A stretch of DNA of 64,000 nucleotides from NCBI RefSeq assembly GCF_034064985.1, contig NZ_CP139249.1:496001-560000 (forward strand), written 5' to 3'. This DNA comes from Acinetobacter pittii (lineage in GTDB: Bacteria; Pseudomonadota; Gammaproteobacteria; Pseudomonadales; Moraxellaceae). Shown piece by piece: positions 63,936 through 64,000 of the stretch. Below the pieces are notes generated by a model. That model did no database searches and had not been told where the DNA came from. It saw nothing but the letters and a program-made list of their open reading frames with translations. How positions within the stretch are numbered: position 1 is the stretch's first letter; each line of letters begins with the position of its first letter. Both the position numbers and the translations under genes were made by a program.

Positions 63936-64000
63936 ATGCGTGTACCCATCGTTACTCCAACTGTAGGTTTTACTTGCATTGAAGAACATGCGGTAATGAT
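63936..64000 (+). CDS. Start of an unidentified gene, cut by the window end
   Basis: The frame opens with ATG at 63936 and reads MRVPIVTPTVGFTCIEEHAVM to the edge, with AGGGA about ten bases upstream. It is divergent from the lipoprotein gene. Too little is present to name a family. Confidence 0.4.
   Translation, partial: MRVPIVTPTVGFTCIEEHAVM

Overview
The window looks like a chromosomal segment of an Acinetobacter of the calcoaceticus-baumannii group. It is AT-rich outside the rRNA genes, the 16S gene is of Acinetobacter type, and housekeeping blocks are in gammaproteobacterial order (miaB-ybeZ-ybeY, rplM-rpsI-sspA-sspB, pdxA-rsmA-apaH). No prophage, transposase, CRISPR array or resistance gene is visible. 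Species level is inference, since no database search was possible.

Left part (1-22.7 kb): a 747-residue protein without Cys, Trp or Tyr, built from 108-residue blocks and 19-residue tandem repeats (minus strand); an AT-rich gap and tRNA-Arg; then single genes (Frm2-type nitroreductase, YcxB-like membrane protein, FAH-family hydrolase, YihY membrane protein, WrbA, xanthine phosphoribosyltransferase, a DUF3108 protein and a TonB-like protein). The RNA-maturation operon miaB-ybeZ-ybeY follows. Next are a lytic transglycosylase, an RNase T2 homologue that has lost both catalytic histidines, malate dehydrogenase, small conserved proteins, a 2OG-Fe(II) oxygenase, rlmJ and pssA.

Two rRNA operons (16S, tRNA-Ile, tRNA-Ala, 23S, 5S) lie in the same orientation 32,448 bp apart. 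They form a long direct repeat (22792-28584 and 55240-61032) that runs from the promoter spacer to the terminator. Wherever I compared them they were identical.

The 26.7 kb between them holds two conserved-domain proteins and a TetR-controlled cluster matching the acyclic terpene (citronellol/geraniol) pathway: an acyl-CoA dehydrogenase, atuR, then atuA-B-C-D-E-F. A perfect palindrome lies in the atuR-atuA intergenic region. Then come a tail-anchored hypothetical protein, sspB-sspA-rpsI-rplM, pdxA-rsmA-apaH, a DUF2147 protein, an LrgA/LrgB pair, hflX, a PlsC-type acyltransferase abutting a phospholipase D lipoprotein, a metallophosphoesterase, and a three-gene operon. That operon reads as a YfiR-YfiN-YfiB-type module: a periplasmic repressor, a membrane diguanylate cyclase and an outer-membrane OmpA-like lipoprotein controlling c-di-GMP.

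After the second rRNA operon come a solitary dihydrolipoamide-dehydrogenase-like flavoprotein, an unrecognised lipoprotein, and the first codons of a gene cut by the window edge.

The most rewarding items are the YfiRNB-like module, the RNase T2 pseudoenzyme, the terpene cluster with its candidate operator and non-classical reductase, the repeat protein, and the direct rRNA repeats.
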